49,124 bases of DNA from Deltaproteobacteria bacterium (GTDB lineage Bacteria > Desulfobacterota > DSM-4660 > Desulfatiglandales > Desulfatiglandaceae): contig JAFDDR010000002.1 in assembly GCA_019310785.1 (NCBI GenBank), positions 1 to 49,124 of the forward strand, given 5' to 3'. Shown here in pieces: positions 20,347-29,103 of the stretch. The notes beneath the pieces were generated by a model. The model did not search any database. It was given only the letters and a program-made list of their open reading frames with translations, and had not been told where the DNA came from. The translations under genes and the position numbers were made by a program. Every line of letters begins with the position of its first letter. The first letter of the stretch is position 1.

Positions 20347-23088
20347 CTACGTCGCTGCCAATAAAAACTCCGCCCCGCTCTTATTTGCCCTGACCTGTAC
20401 CTTCTTCAGCAGCTTCCACATAAACGCTTCCATTTCCGGTTCCAGACCGTGGGCGTCTATCTCAATAGTACCCCCACCTGCTTCACTCGATGACTTCATG
20501 ACATAAGCCGCTTGATACAACTGAGTAGCCGCTGCATTAATGTTATCTGCCAGCTGTCTTTGAATATCCATCTGCTGCTGTATCGCCCTTTCTATTTGCA
20601 GTCTGGTGCGTAGATTATCGGCATTTTCCAGAGCGTCAAACAGATCAGGCAGACCTGAAGGGTCAAATATATCCTCTATGGGAATAGGCTTATCCTTGAA
20701 CTGGGACGTAACCTGGTCGTATATGCCTCCCACACCCTCTCCTATATCCAATCCTATATTAACCGGCCCCATTGACGCAGGACTGAGATACTGCTTTATT
20801 TTATTTCTGGTATCTTCAAGCTCCTTGTCATCAACATCAACCCCGAGATCAATCTTGTTATCCTCGAGTTCCTCATCAATCTGGTCCAGAAAATCTTCTA
20901 TTCCCTCAAAGGCATCGGGATCCATACCCATCGAGTCAATAGAGTCCTGGGTTTCCTGTAAAGTGTCCAGGGCCTCCCTATTATCGATTGTGAGTGTCTT
21001 TATGGCCTCTGCATATTCCCATTCAGCCATCGCGTCATTTACTATAGCTAAGTTACGCTTAAACGGATCTATGTCAGCATCAATGTCTACTTCAGCACCC
21101 TTCAGGCCACCGACTGCGTCACCCAGTTCTATTGTTTCATCCGTGACCCTGCTTAACGCGATTTTTTGAGCGTTCAAAAAAGCCTCATTTTCCTTTAATG
21201 TCTGGCTCGCGCTCTTCTGGGTCCCGGTCCAGTTGAGGAGTTTGTCGGTCCACTCGATCACCGCGGCCGCACCCTTACGCACGGCCGGCACATTATCGTG
21301 TATAATAGTCCCTGCCGCATACCCGGCCGCGGCTGCCAGACCCAGCATCCCGGCCTTGCCGGCGGTAGTCCCGATAACCGCATTAATGGCAGCGGGGATG
21401 CCCTTGATACTGGCCAGCATAGTGGAGGCGGACCCGGAAAACGACAGGAGCGTCTTTCCCGCCGAGACCCCGGCCATGGCATAAAATGCCCCGCTCAGAC
21501 CGGTTAGGCCCGATGTCAGCGGCGTCACCAATCCGGCGACCTTATTTACGGCCTGGCCAAAGCCCAATATCTTGCCCACAAACTCCTGCACATCGGCCCC
21601 GCCCTGGGAGAACTTGTCTATCCCCTCGCTCAGACCCCGGATAAAGGGCTCCCAGGCATCTAATAAACCACTAACGACATTATTCAGGGCTGCGCCCGCA
21701 TCGATAATCTTCTGCATGGCCTGGGCCAGGCCCTCGGGCGTGGTCAGATCCACATCGCCGAACATGGCGTCAAAGAGATCCCCGATTTCATCGAGCACAC
21801 CCTCTAAAGAACCGGTAAATCCGCTCCAATCCACCTGTTTGAGGGCCTCGGGCATGGCCTTGGCGATCCCCTCAAACATGCCGCCGATGTTATCGGCCAT
21901 ATCGCCCACCACATTCAGCAGGTCGTCAAAGGCGCCGGATTCGGCCAGATCCTGCAAGGTGTTTTCAATATCAGTGGCCCCGGCAATGGCCCTTGTGGCC
22001 GAGTCCCTGAACTTGTCTCCAATCACTGTGGCGAGATTGGTAAATCCCACCTTAAACCGTTCTACAGCCACCTCGCCGGCCGCCAATCTATCGGCCACCT
22101 CTTTGGCTGCGGATCCGGCGGAATTCAGCGCGGTCTTTGTGATGTCAGTGGATTTACTGAGATTATCAAAAACCTGGACCATCCTGGCCGACTGTTGTAT
22201 ACCCACCAACTGCTGTGTGACAAAGAGCTTTTGTGTGTCATCAAGGGTCAAAAAGGCCGTTGACACGTCATAGAGGATATCCTTACCCGAGCGGAGATTG
22301 CCGTTTGCGTCTGCCTGGGCCACACCGATGGATGCCAGGGCCTCCCTTACCGGCTTGGAGTCATCCACCAATTTTAACAGCCCGGTCTTCAGGGCTATGG
22401 CCGCCTCATCCCCGGACCGGAATACCTCAATCACAGGGGTGATCACCCCGGCAGTCTCTTCAAATGAAAAATTCATGGCCTTGGCAATGGGCGAGATCCC
22501 GGCCATGCCCCGGCCCAACTGCTCCACGTCCGTGGCGTAATTATTACTGACCTCGTTAAGGATATTTATAAGACGGGCTGCATCGGACGCGGGCGCGTCA
22601 AAGCCCTTTAAGGCCGCAATCAAAACATCGCTGGCCTCGGCCGCCTCTAAGTCCCCGGCAATCACCAGATCCAGGGCGTCCTTTGTCAGAATCATTGCCT
22701 CCTTAACTGTGAAACCGGCCTGCTTGAATGCGGCCGTGCTCTTCAGCACATTGGAGGCGCTCACCCCGTATTCGCTGGACAGCTCAAAGGCATGTTCCCG
22801 GGCGGAATCAAGCAGCTCGATCTCCTCGCCGATGACCTTTTTCAGATCAATAGTGGCCCCTTCAAACTCGATGGATTTGGCATAGGCATAGGCCAGACCC
22901 CCGGCCGCCAATGCCCCTAAGGCCGCCTCGGTCTTGAGTACGCCCGCGGCCACATCGGCCAGGGGCTGTGTCACGCTCTGGGTCTTTGAGGCAAACCGGT
23001 CCAGGGACCCGGTAACGGTCATCATGGTCTTGGACACGTTGTCTGTACCCGAGAATATGATTTCTACTGTTTTTTCAAGATCAGCCAT
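20347..23088 (-). CDS. Tail tape measure protein
   Basis: 913 residues. The N-terminal third (YAKSIEFEGATIDLKKVIGE, FELSSEYGVSASNVLKSTAA, ALKGFDAPASDAARLINILN) is the TP901-type tape measure domain. The middle contains hydrophobic glycine/alanine-rich segments (AGMLGLAAAAGYAAGTIIHD) that may insert in the membrane during DNA entry. The C-terminal part is charged and helical. It sets tail length; at ~0.15 nm per residue this suggests a tail of roughly 130-140 nm. The last ~30 residues recur in the protein at 6305-6613. Confidence 0.9.
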   Translation of the reverse strand: MADLEKTVEIIFSGTDNVSKTMMTVTGSLDRFASKTQSVTQPLADVAAGVLKTEAALGALAAGGLAYAYAKSIEFEGATIDLKKVIGEEIELLDSAREHAFELSSEYGVSASNVLKSTAAFKQAGFTVKEAMILTKDALDLVIAGDLEAAEASDVLIAALKGFDAPASDAARLINILNEVSNNYATDVEQLGRGMAGISPIAKAMNFSFEETAGVITPVIEVFRSGDEAAIALKTGLLKLVDDSKPVREALASIGVAQADANGNLRSGKDILYDVSTAFLTLDDTQKLFVTQQLVGIQQSARMVQVFDNLSKSTDITKTALNSAGSAAKEVADRLAAGEVAVERFKVGFTNLATVIGDKFRDSATRAIAGATDIENTLQDLAESGAFDDLLNVVGDMADNIGGMFEGIAKAMPEALKQVDWSGFTGSLEGVLDEIGDLFDAMFGDVDLTTPEGLAQAMQKIIDAGAALNNVVSGLLDAWEPFIRGLSEGIDKFSQGGADVQEFVGKILGFGQAVNKVAGLVTPLTSGLTGLSGAFYAMAGVSAGKTLLSFSGSASTMLASIKGIPAAINAVIGTTAGKAGMLGLAAAAGYAAGTIIHDNVPAVRKGAAAVIEWTDKLLNWTGTQKSASQTLKENEAFLNAQKIALSRVTDETIELGDAVGGLKGAEVDIDADIDPFKRNLAIVNDAMAEWEYAEAIKTLTIDNREALDTLQETQDSIDSMGMDPDAFEGIEDFLDQIDEELEDNKIDLGVDVDDKELEDTRNKIKQYLSPASMGPVNIGLDIGEGVGGIYDQVTSQFKDKPIPIEDIFDPSGLPDLFDALENADNLRTRLQIERAIQQQMDIQRQLADNINAAATQLYQAAYVMKSSSEAGGGTIEIDAHGLEPEMEAFMWKLLKKVQVRANKSGAEFLLAAT

Positions 23089-23122
23089 GTGTCGCTCCGA
23101 TAGGCGTAAGGCGCAAGGTTTA

Positions 23123-23300
23123 GTTCGTTGCTCGTCATTCGGCTGTTCGTTGTTCGATTATTTTCTTTTCCTCCATTTTTCTTTAACAATCGAATCCCGA
23201 ATTACGAACATTATCTCCCTCTCTGTGTCCCCTGCCCGCAATGCTTCGCAACCTGCCCGCCAGTGCCAGGCGATGGCAGGCGGGCGCGAGGCAGGCGGGT
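23123..23300. repeat. attcg-family hairpin plus GC-rich ctgcccgcc repeat
   Basis: 23123-23209 is an attcg-family inverted repeat with an extended loop. 23228-23300 is a GC-rich word repeat: ctgcccgc words facing ggcaggcggg words around gccaggcgatggc, which can fold into a stable hairpin. A shorter relative of the GC-rich type is at 25101-25141. Confidence 0.7.
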
Positions 23301-23306
23301 CTGTGG

Positions 23307-23899
23307 CTATTGTTTTGAATCGAAATAATTCGCCCATAGCTGCAGCTCCACGTCGGTCAAAAATCCATAGGGAAAGAGATCCGGGCGGGTCTCATAGAGG
23401 AAGGAATGGTTGATGTGACAGAGGGCCAGGGAGGCCCTCACGCTCATGTCTTGCCAGAGGATGTCGACTTTTTTTTTGTATCAAAGCCCATACCGGTCAG
23501 GCGGTTGATGGTATTGGTAATGGAATAAAACTCGATCGGATAGACCCGGCAGATCTTTATGGCCAGTTCAATATCGGCGGCGGGCTCAACCGATCCCAGG
23601 ACCAGCATCTCCAACCGCTTGGCAATATCGTCAGGTACATCTTCCCGGGCTCCCACCAGTTTACGTACGGCCTCGGCCTTTTTGGCTGACACGGCCGAGA
23701 CAATCCCCTCTAACACGGCCTCGATGTTCCGGTTCCGCTCGGCAGATGCGTTGGCCACCCCCAACTCCTGGCCGTTCAGACCCCGGACCCGCCACACCGG
23801 CTTTTTATCCTCACCGAAAAAATCCTTCATATCCGGGACCGGCACATCCTCTTCCCGGGCCACAAACTGGGCAGACATAAACTTCTTCACATCAAACAT
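23307..23899 (-). CDS. Tail assembly chaperone, -1 frameshift extended product
   Basis: Predicted 197-residue fusion made when ribosomes slip -1 on the run of nine adenines in the 23444-23899 gene. After DTKKK the -1 frame continues VDILWQDMSVRASLALCHIN and ends ELQLWANYFDSKQ at a TAG (23307-23309). The extension is rich in aromatic residues, like the T part of lambda gpG-gpGT. The extended form binds the tape measure in such systems; this follows from the family, not from direct evidence here. Confidence 0.8.
23444..23899 (-). CDS. Tail assembly chaperone, short form (gpG-like)
   Basis: 151 residues, acidic N-terminus (MFDVKKFMSAQFVAREEDVP) and helical C-terminus ending MGFDTKKKSTSSGKT. It lies directly upstream of the tape measure gene, the place of tail assembly chaperones in almost all long-tailed phages. 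The end of the gene contains a nine-adenine slippery tract. It is a scaffold that keeps the tape measure soluble while the tail tube polymerises, and it is absent from the virion in relatives. Confidence 0.85.
   Translation of the reverse strand: MFDVKKFMSAQFVAREEDVPVPDMKDFFGEDKKPVWRVRGLNGQELGVANASAERNRNIEAVLEGIVSAVSAKKAEAVRKLVGAREDVPDDIAKRLEMLVLGSVEPAADIELAIKICRVYPIEFYSITNTINRLTGMGFDTKKKSTSSGKT
23469..23477 (-). promoter_or_regulatory. Programmed -1 frameshift slippery site (A9)
   Basis: On the coding strand GATAC is followed by nine A and then GTCGAC. The zero frame reads ACA AAA AAA AAG TCG and stops 8 codons later. The -1 frame reads AAA GTC GAC and stays open for 50 more codons. An A-AAA-AAG heptamer is among the most slippery known in bacteria. 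Typical of tail assembly chaperones. Confidence 0.85.
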
Positions 23900-23930
23900 T
23901 CGTTACTCCTGTTCTGCTTTCATTCGTCAT

Positions 23931-24026
23931 TTGTCACTCGGCTGTTCGTCGTTCGATTGTTTTTTTTAATAATCGAATAACGAACAATCGAGGTAAGCGA
24001 AGACTCCGAACCCTGAATTACGAACA
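23931..24026. repeat. attcg-family inverted word repeat
   Basis: Arms cattcgtcatttgtcactcg and aataacgaacaatcg around a T-rich loop, with a copy of the conserved 24-nt insert at 23986-24009. Placed between the chaperone and tail tube genes. Confidence 0.75.
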
Positions 24027-24041
24027 GTAAATCCCTGCCCC

Positions 24042-25064
24042 TTAACTTGCCGCCCTCTGTGACACTTCCTCGGCGCTGATGGTTGCCCCCGCGGTCAGGT
24101 TATCCCCTGCCGGATATGTGGGCGCGATCCCGAGTTTCCCCTGGCAAATGATATACGGATCCTTAAGCCGGTTCTGCTTGAACTTGAAGAGGAGAATCTC
24201 ATTGGCCAACTTGATCAGGTTGTCGGTTATCCCATCCAGGGGGTAGAAGGTGAACGATCCCTGGCCTAAGCTCGCCGTGCTGGCCCCGATCGTGCCCCCG
24301 TACACCTGTTTCGAACTCACGGAATGAGAGTTCTCGGGCGGGACAAAGTTCTCGGCCCTGGGCAGCTCGGCCCAGATCGGCTCGTAATACTCGGCATAGA
24401 CCTTTTTCCCGGCAGTTGTAGACCCGGCGTCATCAGAATGGATCAGGGGAAGGGCCGAAATAAAGTCAATCCCCGCATATCCAACCACCTGATCGGTCAC
24501 GCGGATCCGCTTCTCATCCCATGTGGGATAATCCCACCGCTCCACGTGGGTCCCAACTACCTGGAAGATCTCATCGGCGGTAACTACTGCTGCAGCAACA
24601 CTGGTGAGTCTCACCTGGGCAATCTCGATGGACCCGGTGGGTATCCACGGAGGCCCGCCGTTGGCACCTCTGGTCGTCGAAAATTCCGTGTGATCGGTCC
24701 CGGCCACAATAGCAACGGATCCGCCAGAATCGATGGTCACGGAATTGATGATATGAGTATCGGTAGTTACACCACGGGTTATGTCCTCATCTGCCGCGGC
24801 CCCCACATCGGTTTCAACCCCGGCCAGATAGCAGATCAGGGCGGCCACATCGATCTTGTCATCGCTCCCTGATACACCCGGGATCACGGCCCCGCCGGTC
24901 ATGAGCCCGTTGGGTCTCACCACAGGGGAATACCCGTCCCGGTTGGACCAGAAATTGGCCGCAGAATTAAAGGTAATATGGTCCCCGTCATCGGTCAGGG
25001 CAACCATGGCCGTCGGATCCTGCCCGGCCTCGTAATAAAATATTGCATTTTCTGCTGTTGGCAT
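24042..25064 (-). CDS. Major tail tube protein
   Basis: 340 residues from ATG 25064 (MPTAENAIFYYEAGQD), preceded by CGGAGG. Beta-rich throughout, containing the segment WDYPTWDEKRIRVTDQVVGY and a C-terminal conserved block (FKQNRLKDPYIICQGKLGIA). Located immediately upstream of the chaperone and tape measure, the standard place of the tail tube gene. Longer than the ~200-residue minimum, so extra surface domains are likely. The family assignment rests mainly on synteny. Confidence 0.7.
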   Translation of the reverse strand: MPTAENAIFYYEAGQDPTAMVALTDDGDHITFNSAANFWSNRDGYSPVVRPNGLMTGGAVIPGVSGSDDKIDVAALICYLAGVETDVGAAADEDITRGVTTDTHIINSVTIDSGGSVAIVAGTDHTEFSTTRGANGGPPWIPTGSIEIAQVRLTSVAAAVVTADEIFQVVGTHVERWDYPTWDEKRIRVTDQVVGYAGIDFISALPLIHSDDAGSTTAGKKVYAEYYEPIWAELPRAENFVPPENSHSVSSKQVYGGTIGASTASLGQGSFTFYPLDGITDNLIKLANEILLFKFKQNRLKDPYIICQGKLGIAPTYPAGDNLTAGATISAEEVSQRAAS

Positions 25065-25078
25065 TTGTCTACCTCCGT

Positions 25079-25157
25079 TTCTGGATACTGGATACTGGAT
25101 ACTGCCTGCCCGCAACGCTCTCGCTTGCGCGGCGGGCGGGGATCCTGGATACAGCTC
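25079..25157. repeat. ctggata and gcccgc word repeats
   Basis: Three ggatactggatactgg words, then ctgcccgcaacgctctcgct facing gcgcggcgggcggg, then a last gatcctggatac. A GC-rich hairpin is inserted inside a ctggata tract, the same nesting as at 28993-29103. Confidence 0.7.
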
Positions 25158-25161
25158 CCAT

Positions 25162-25338
25162 TCAAGATTCGATGTTCGATGTTGGATGTTGGACGTTTAT
25201 CTTTTCCAACAGTTTCTCCCCATCCTCCTGGGTCAGCTCCTTATCCACATGCCAGCCCTCGGGCTTCACCTCCCGCAGATACATATTGACCACATGGGCC
25301 AGCTTTCTCCCGTATCTCTCAATTGGTGTATTTTCCAT
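25162..25338 (-). CDS. Small protein with a repeat-encoded C-terminus
   Basis: 58 residues from ATG 25338 (MENTPIERYGRKLAHVVNMY) with GGAGGAG upstream. The first ~45 residues look like a folded helical protein (VDKELTQEDGEKLLEKI). The last 11 residues (NVQHPTSNIES) are encoded by a gatgttggatgttgg word repeat, so the natural end has probably been replaced. It lies between tail tube and tail terminator-like genes, unknown function. Confidence 0.5.
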   Translation of the reverse strand: MENTPIERYGRKLAHVVNMYLREVKPEGWHVDKELTQEDGEKLLEKINVQHPTSNIES

Positions 25339-25350
25339 TTGTTCTCCTCC

Positions 25351-25462
25351 CTTCGTCACTCGTCATTCGGCTGCTCGTCAATCGATTACTGTTTTTCTTT
25401 TTTTTAATAATCGAATAGCGAATAATCGAGGTAAGCGAAGACTCCGATGACGAGTGACGAAC
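25351..25462. repeat. attcg-family inverted word repeat
   Basis: Arms cttcgtcactcgtcattcgg and atgacgagtgacgaac around tttttcttttttttaataa, with the conserved 24-nt insert at 25424-25447. The outer arms, cgtcactcgtca and tgacgagtgacg, pair almost perfectly. Confidence 0.8.
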
Positions 25463-25480
25463 ATCATACTTACACCTTCG

Positions 25481-26188
25481 TTATTGGTGATACGGATCCC
25501 CGCTCAACGTCCGATACTTGATATTCCAGTTTGTCACCACGCCGGTGGCTTCATCTGCCCCTTCCGGGTACTCATCGATCCCTCCGCCCGCGTACTCTAT
25601 AGCCTCGGCAAATCCGCCGGCGGTTCCGTCCACCGGATCCGTGCCGGTAGGTGCTCCGGCAATGGTGGCAACATTCAGATCGGTCCCCACATCGAGATTC
25701 TCGGCCTGGAATGTCCCGGTCACCCTTCTCAGGGTCAGGGTCCCGGCCGCGTCGCCGCCGGCCCATGTACCCGTCGCAACACTCACGCCGGTCACATAAC
25801 CGGTGGCTCCACCCGTGGCGCCCTCGATGGTATCCCCCACCTCGATCTCGTAGGTCCCGCCCGAGGTAAAAGAGAGAGACCACACGATCCCCACCATTGC
25901 CTCTATCAGATCACCCAACAGCAGTTCCGCCACAACAGACGGATTGACATCCGCATGCAGCTTGAGCCCTTCCACCTGCAGCGGCATCATATGCAGCCCG
26001 GCCCCGTAGTCGTACTTCATATCCTCGGTCTTGGGCCACACCACTACCCCTGGCAGTTCAGGCGGATCCAGCTTTTTCTGTACCCGTTTCACCAATGCTC
26101 CGGCCTCGGTGTTATACCCGTTGGCCGTGCGGATAATGGCTAATTTACTGATAACCGCTAAGATGATCTGTTCTCGTATGGTTTCCAT
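25481..26188 (-). CDS. Tail completion (gpU-like) protein with an inserted beta domain
   Basis: 235 residues from METIREQIILAVISKL. The N-terminal ~110 residues (VVVWPKTEDMKYDYGAGLHM, then VAELLLGDLIEAM) fit tail-terminator-type proteins, which begin with a long helix and bind the tail end. The C-terminal half carries a ~65-residue beta domain (FTSGGTYEIEVGDTIEGATG to TGTFQAENLDVGT). This is closely related to a domain in the capsid decoration protein at 29104-29976. The N-terminal assignment is by position and pattern; the domain sharing is seen directly. Confidence 0.6.
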   Translation of the reverse strand: METIREQIILAVISKLAIIRTANGYNTEAGALVKRVQKKLDPPELPGVVVWPKTEDMKYDYGAGLHMMPLQVEGLKLHADVNPSVVAELLLGDLIEAMVGIVWSLSFTSGGTYEIEVGDTIEGATGGATGYVTGVSVATGTWAGGDAAGTLTLRRVTGTFQAENLDVGTDLNVATIAGAPTGTDPVDGTAGGFAEAIEYAGGGIDEYPEGADEATGVVTNWNIKYRTLSGDPYHQ

Positions 26189-26193
26189 TTTTC

Positions 26194-26287
26194 CTTCGTC
26201 ACTCGTCAATCGCTATTCGGCTGTTCGTCAATCGATTATTTTCTTTTAACAATCAAATAACGAACAATCGAATCCCGAATTACGAAC
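26194..26287. repeat. attcg-family inverted word repeat
   Basis: Arms cttcgtcactcgtcaatcgc and cgaatcccgaattacgaac around ttttcttttaac, between the gpZ-like and gpU-like genes. Confidence 0.75.
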
Positions 26288-26305
26288 ACCTTCCTCACGA
26301 TTAAT

Positions 26306-26938
26306 TTACCTCAATTTGCTGATCTCATAATTAAGCGCCCGATCCATTTCCTTCTTCAGCCTGGGTCCGGCCAGATCCAGCACCGCCTTGATGGTAGGCG
26401 GGTGACCCAATACGTCGGGCACGGCAAAGCTGAAAAGTTGTTTAATGGGAAGTCTGTATTTATGAGGTAATACACCATACCAAGCATAAGAATCTTGGGA
26501 TTTCCTAAGAGGCTGCCTGACCCCCCCCCACTCAGTACGCACAAAAACTCCCTTGTGGCCGCTCCTCATATCATCAATAAAAGCGTGCTTAATGAGGCTC
26601 CTGGACCCTTTTTTCAACACCTGGACGGTCACGCCCTTTTTTGTCTGACGGGCCTTAAAGTGTATCAGGGGCATCTGTTTTCCCTTGCATCGCACATAGG
26701 CGCTGTCATCTGCGGTCGTCATCTTTTTCACGCTGATGCTCGCACGGATCCTGGTCTTTGTAGGCGTAATAACCTTGCTCACCTCATTGGTAGCATCGGT
26801 CCTCACGCCGGTCAGGGTTTTGTTGACCGCCATCCTGGTGACTTTAGGCACCGCATCGCTCAGTCCATCGAGCAGGCTCCTCACGTCATAAAGATCCTGC
26901 TGATTTACCTCCACCCTCAATGGTTGATTCGCCGCCAT
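26306..26938 (-). CDS. Minor tail protein Z-like
   Basis: 210 residues from MAANQPLRVEVNQQDLYDVR. The N-terminal segment (LLDGLSDAVPKVTRMAVNKT) and the following basic block match the prophage minor tail protein Z family, which helps join or complete the tail. The central KKMTTADDSAYVRCKGKQMP and C-terminal amphipathic end fit. Its place between head-tail joining and tail-terminator genes is as in lambda. Confidence 0.75.
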   Translation of the reverse strand: MAANQPLRVEVNQQDLYDVRSLLDGLSDAVPKVTRMAVNKTLTGVRTDATNEVSKVITPTKTRIRASISVKKMTTADDSAYVRCKGKQMPLIHFKARQTKKGVTVQVLKKGSRSLIKHAFIDDMRSGHKGVFVRTEWGGVRQPLRKSQDSYAWYGVLPHKYRLPIKQLFSFAVPDVLGHPPTIKAVLDLAGPRLKKEMDRALNYEISKLR

Positions 26939-26953
26939 CCTAACGCCTTTTTC

Positions 26954-27038
26954 CTTCGTCACTCGTCAATCGCTATTCGTTATTCGATTGCTTTTTTTAA
27001 TAATCGAATCACGAACAATCGAATCCCGAATTACGAAC
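26954..27038. repeat. attcg-family inverted word repeat
   Basis: Arms cttcgtcactcgtcaatcgc and gaatcccgaattacgaac around cttttttta, between head-tail joining and gpZ-like genes. Confidence 0.75.
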
Positions 27039-27045
27039 GCCATCG

Positions 27046-27360
27046 CTATGCGCTCTTCACCGCCACCTTCACAAACCGCCCGTCATTCTCCATCACATCC
27101 TTCACCGTGTAATCCGTCCCGCCCACGGTAAAGACCTCATCCCGGTCCGCTTCCTTCCCCACCTCGGCCAACCTGTATTCGATGGAGGTCTCCGATCCCC
27201 AGACCTGGGCATCCAACCCGCCCGGCTGGAAATCGGAGCCTTTCTCCAAGTTGACCTTGCACGAAACCGGATCCCCCACCGCAGGGGTGAAGACGGCGTC
27301 CTTGCCCAGCCGATCAAAGATCCGCTCTTCAGCCTTATCGAATATCTCCTCCGCGGTCAT
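27046..27360 (-). CDS. Head-tail joining protein (gpFII-like)
   Basis: 104 residues. MTAEEIFDKAEERIFDRLGK begins with a helix; the rest is beta-rich (EVFTVGGTDYTVKDVMENDG) and ends with a strand. The pattern and position fit lambda gpFII-type head-tail attachment proteins, which cap the connector and accept the tail. Confidence 0.7.
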   Translation of the reverse strand: MTAEEIFDKAEERIFDRLGKDAVFTPAVGDPVSCKVNLEKGSDFQPGGLDAQVWGSETSIEYRLAEVGKEADRDEVFTVGGTDYTVKDVMENDGRFVKVAVKSA

Positions 27361-27382
27361 CCTCTACTTCCTTGTTTTAGGT

Positions 27383-27509
27383 TGTTTAGGCTGAAGGCTG
27401 AAGGTATTTAGGGCTCTCCTCTTCCGTTGTCCTTCGTCACTCGTCAATCGCTATTCGATTACTTTCTTTAACAATCGAATAACGAATAATCGAGTCCCGA
27501 ATTACGAAC
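27383..27509. repeat. Short ctgaagg words followed by attcg-family hairpin
   Basis: 27390-27402 holds two ggctgaag words. 27432-27509 holds attcg-family arms (cttcgtcactcgtcaatcgc and cgagtcccgaattacgaac) around actttctttaac. Confidence 0.7.
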
Positions 27510-27527
27510 ATCATCCTTACGCCTTCC

Positions 27528-27869
27528 TCACACTCCCGCCCCACTACAAACATAAACGCTGTAAGTCTTATCAGCGTCAAAGCCGGTCGGCGTTACCTTG
27601 ATGGCAGTCGCATATCCCTTGAATTGCAGGATATATTGCGTGCTGTCGGTCATATCTATGGTATGGTCCCCAATATTGCCGAGCGATGCGAAATCCGTGG
27701 CCCCCGGTGTCTTAATGGACACATCGAGAGAGCCGGCCGACGGAGTCGCGCTCACCTCCAATTGAATCTGATGCTCGCGGAACCTGTCGTCGGTACCCAG
27801 GCTGATAGTCTGCGCGCCATCGGCCTGGGATTTGCCCTCAACATTTCCGACGAATATTTCACCTGACAT
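27528..27869 (-). CDS. Small head or connector protein
   Basis: 113 residues from MSGEIFVGNVEGKSQADGAQ, beta-sandwich-like (REHQIQLEVSATPSAGSLDV, YILQFKGYATAIKVTPTGFD). No family recognised with confidence. It lies between the major capsid gene and the gpFII-like gene, so a head-surface or connector role is likely. An in-frame extension to 27938 reads through a word repeat and is discarded. Confidence 0.55.
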   Translation of the reverse strand: MSGEIFVGNVEGKSQADGAQTISLGTDDRFREHQIQLEVSATPSAGSLDVSIKTPGATDFASLGNIGDHTIDMTDSTQYILQFKGYATAIKVTPTGFDADKTYSVYVCSGAGV

Positions 27870-27882
27870 GGCTTCTCCTTCG

Positions 27883-27960
27883 GATTGTTGACTTATGATT
27901 GATGATTTATGATTGATTTTTCTTTTTTCAATCAACAATCAACAATCAACAATCATCAAT
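27883..27960. repeat. gattgttgatt-family inverted word repeat
   Basis: Left arm ggattgttgacttatgattg words, loop ttttcttttttca, right arm atcaacaatcaacaatcaac words. A different word family with the same architecture as the attcg family: opposing arms around a T-rich loop. Confidence 0.8.
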
Positions 27961-27962
27961 CC

Positions 27963-28976
27963 CTAGTTCGAACTATGAATCTTCACCAACACACCCGGTC
28001 GATAGCACAGAGGCAGCGGGTTAGACTGCGTATGCAGATCGATACCGCGCCCGAACTTGCGAAGCTCCTGTTTGGCGTACAGCTCGATGCCGAGCGTATT
28101 AGCCGTTTCCACGAAGTCGGCCGGCGCAAAGATGGTCTTAAAGGTATTCATTGTGCCCTCGGGATACGCATGCCCTTCTCCGCTGGCTATAAACCTGCGC
28201 GAGGTCCCGTCCGGATCCGTGGCCACACCCCGGTATTCCTCAAAGATTATGCCACCGAAAATGAAGTTTTTCCGGGGGTCCCCGCCCAACCGGTCTAATG
28301 CGGCCGAGTGATTGGCAAAAACATCCCTCACTTTTGCGTGAGCGATCAGCTTGTCAAAGAACTCCTGGCTTATAAGGGCCCTGACCCCGCTCATAACCTC
28401 ACCCTTGAGATTATCCTCAATATGCCTGGCTACCTCAAAACACTTGGTCTGGATATTTGTGGCAGCCGTGCCGAGAAGAAAATCCACCACTTTCTGGGTG
28501 ATCTCAAACTCAGTATAGAGATTATAGATGGTGGATGCGTCGGCATCGAGAATGACGCCCTTTAAAGCGCCCATCCTCAGATGCTCCAGGGTGATGGCAT
28601 GCTTGGCCCGCATGGTCTCGAGATGATCGTTCATGACCTGGGCCAGGGCCGCCATGTCGGTTTCAGAGCCGAATGCCCTGATCCCTTCATATTCCGCCGG
28701 CAGGATCACGTCGTCATGGGGAATATGCGGGACGGTCAGGCTCCGCACCTTACGCTTGGCCCTGTTGCCCGTTGTGCCCGGGCTTCCCGGCGGCTGGGTG
28801 GGCAAAAGATTGAGCACGCCATGTTTCTCTTCAACCACCACAGCCCGGGTGCGCACGCCCTTTCCCGGCATAAGGTTTAGTTCTCTGACCCTGCCGTAAG
28901 TATTGGGCAGGATATTGATGGAGTCGGTAAGAGACACCACATTAAAGGCATCGATCTCAAAAGGATTTAGTAACAT
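27963..28976 (-). CDS. Major capsid protein (lambda gpE family)
   Basis: 337 residues starting MLLNPFEIDAFNVVSLTDSI, with GGAGG upstream. Conserved blocks of the gpE family are visible: the N-terminal INILPNTYGRVRELNLMPGK, then RTRAVVVEEKHGVLNLLPTQ, the long E-loop helix region, and the C-terminal RFIASGEGHAYPEGTMNTFK, followed by IFAPADFVETANTLG. It forms the icosahedral shell of HK97 fold. It is followed (upstream in the map) by decoration protein and protease, as in lambda. The stop is TAG, so TAG is a normal stop in this genome. Confidence 0.92.
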   Translation of the reverse strand: MLLNPFEIDAFNVVSLTDSINILPNTYGRVRELNLMPGKGVRTRAVVVEEKHGVLNLLPTQPPGSPGTTGNRAKRKVRSLTVPHIPHDDVILPAEYEGIRAFGSETDMAALAQVMNDHLETMRAKHAITLEHLRMGALKGVILDADASTIYNLYTEFEITQKVVDFLLGTAATNIQTKCFEVARHIEDNLKGEVMSGVRALISQEFFDKLIAHAKVRDVFANHSAALDRLGGDPRKNFIFGGIIFEEYRGVATDPDGTSRRFIASGEGHAYPEGTMNTFKTIFAPADFVETANTLGIELYAKQELRKFGRGIDLHTQSNPLPLCYRPGVLVKIHSSN

Positions 28977-28992
28977 TGTAGGACCTCCTTGT

Positions 28993-29103
28993 CTGGATAC
29001 TGGTTTCTGGTTCCTGGTTCCTGGTTCCTGGATATCCCGCCTTAGCGGGAGATACTGGTTTCTGGTTTTATCCAGTATCCAGTATCAAGCATCCAGCATC
29101 CAG
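28993..29103. repeat. ctggata-family inverted word repeat with inner hairpin
   Basis: Left arm tctggatactggtttctggt words, then a perfect small hairpin (tcccgccttagcggga), then right-arm words tccagtatccagtatcaagc. Another word family in stem-loop form, between capsid and decoration genes. Confidence 0.8.

Noticed and set aside
20606-22540. Long rightward frames opposite the tape measure gene
   Set aside because: They have serine-rich low-complexity content expected from the antisense of alanine- and aspartate-rich genes, and no ribosome sites; shadows of the tape measure.
23228-23300. GC-rich hairpin as a transcription terminator
   Set aside because: It can fold well but no T-run follows on either strand, and it matches a word-repeat pattern seen at 25101-25141.
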